Positions 63,643 through 64,000 of a DNA stretch of 64,000 nucleotides are shown here, piece by piece. The stretch comes from Hyphomicrobium sp. 99 (lineage in GTDB: Bacteria; Pseudomonadota; Alphaproteobacteria; Rhizobiales; Hyphomicrobiaceae). The notes under the pieces are model-generated. The model searched no databases and had not been told where the DNA came from. It saw nothing but the letters and a program-made list of their open reading frames with translations. The position numbers were made by a program, and so were the translations under genes. The stretch covers positions 1,736,001 to 1,800,000 of the forward strand of contig NZ_KQ031382.1 of NCBI RefSeq assembly GCF_000384335.2, read 5' to 3'. Numbering within the stretch: the stretch's first letter is position 1; the number at the start of each line of letters is the position of its first letter.

Positions 63643-63792
63643 ATGACCACATTTTTGAAAGTCTTCTTTGCCTCCGTGGCACTGTCCTCTGCCGCCGGCA
63701 CCTTGGCGAGAGCCTCGTCAAGCGATGCGGGGACAGTCGCGGCCTGCCAGGCACACGATTTGACTCAGTTCGGGATGTGGGACTGCCATTAA
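63643..63792 (+). CDS. 49-residue secreted peptide
   Basis: A short gene follows a good AGGAG site seven bases before the ATG. The product has a signal peptide (residues 1-24; KVFFASVALSSAAGTLARA) and a mature part of about 25 residues with two cysteines (Cys35 and Cys48) that could form a disulfide. A strong terminator begins eleven bases after the stop, so the gene is a separate transcription unit between tatC and serS. I know no family; the call rests on the ribosome-binding site, the signal peptide and the terminator. Confidence 0.65.
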   Translation: MTTFLKVFFASVALSSAAGTLARASSSDAGTVAACQAHDLTQFGMWDCH

Positions 63793-63802
63793 AGCCCCGC
63801 TG

Positions 63803-63840
63803 GGATGGCGTCCGCTATCGCGGGCGCCATCCTTGTTCTT
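63803..63840 (+). terminator. rho-independent terminator
   Basis: GGATGGCGTCCGC and GCGGGCGCCATCC form a thirteen-pair stem with one wobble pair and a TATC loop, followed by TTGTTCTT. It ends the short gene upstream and shields serS from read-through. Confidence 0.88.
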
Positions 63841-63912
63841 CGCAACCCTGGACCGGGGGAAAAGCATCGTATAGGACGGCTTCACGCACACCCGCACGCG
63901 AAGAGGCCTCCC

Positions 63913-64000
63913 GTGTTCGACATCAAATGGATCAGAGACAACGCCGCGACTTTCGATGAAGGTCTGCGCCGGCGCGGGCTCGAGCCTCAGGCGGCGAGCC
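63913..64000 (+). CDS. serS: seryl-tRNA synthetase, N-terminal part (runs off the window)
   Basis: From a GTG start, 29 codons are visible. They encode FDIKWIRDNAATFDEGLRRR, which matches the start of the SerRS coiled-coil arm. The position after tatABC is conserved in Hyphomicrobiales. The rest of the gene lies outside the window. Confidence 0.88.
   Translation, partial: MFDIKWIRDNAATFDEGLRRRGLEPQAAS

Noticed and set aside
63777..63959. 60-codon frame on the + strand
   Set aside because: It runs through the terminator hairpin and into the start of serS; no ribosome-binding site.
1..64000. CRISPR array or intact insertion sequence
   Set aside because: No regularly spaced direct repeats of 25-40 bases and no transposase frame were seen; only short degenerate elements are present.

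Overview
The window looks like a chromosomal segment of an alphaproteobacterium of the order Hyphomicrobiales. A Hyphomicrobium-like or Bradyrhizobium-like host fits best, but the genus is a guess. The evidence is the right-hand gene order (xthA, erpA, dgt, argS, a SPOR protein, nagZ, scpA, scpB, tatA, tatB, tatC, serS), the pcm/tolC/popZ/valS block, uniformly GC-rich coding sequence, and degenerate copies of a short dispersed element that is common in these genomes.

From 0.2 to 5.2 kb lies a signalling block: a glutaminase, a STAS anti-anti-sigma protein, an RsbW-like kinase, a CHASE2/PP2C phosphatase on the opposite strand, and a secreted FecR-domain protein. This is a complete partner-switching circuit next to a metabolic enzyme.

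From about 5.3 to 34.8 kb is an accessory catabolic region that ends at a tRNA-Asn gene beside a frameshifted P4-type integrase remnant, so it is probably an old genomic island. It has three modules, with stretches carrying degenerate repeat-like sequence at or near their junctions. Module A (5.6-21.0 kb, + strand) has a Rieske oxygenase and its reductase, an epimerase, an unknown protein, an AllG/DUF1116 protein, a LysR regulator, an amidase, an aldehyde dehydrogenase, a betaine-type ABC importer and a GMC oxidase. Together these suggest uptake and oxidation of a quaternary-ammonium or related zwitterionic compound. Module B (21.8-27.9 kb) has a class-I glutamine amidotransferase, a nitrilase, a glutamine-synthetase-like ligase, an amino-acid permease and a divergent RpiR regulator. 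It resembles gamma-glutamylation pathways for amines, and four copies of a 16-bp operator-like motif lie in its divergent promoter region. Module C (28.1-34.0 kb, - strand) is a p-cresol-type operon: cytochrome c (pchC-like), pchX-like, flavoprotein (pchF-like), alcohol dehydrogenase and aldehyde dehydrogenase. Beside it lie broken remnants of an AaeX/AaeA-type aromatic-acid efflux system.

From 35 kb onward the content is mostly housekeeping. It includes an FTR1-like membrane protein with a small partner, a sulfotransferase, tRNA-Cys, a Pcm-family protein with a degraded SAM motif, TolC, two tandem PopZ-type proteins, ValS, an AraC regulator divergent from an EamA exporter, a DUF2939 protein, an M48 protease, IlvD, a Sel1-like exported protein, and the xthA-to-serS block. 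A 49-residue secreted peptide gene with its own terminator sits between tatC and serS.

All functions were read from motifs and family knowledge without database searches. Substrates for modules A and B are inference.
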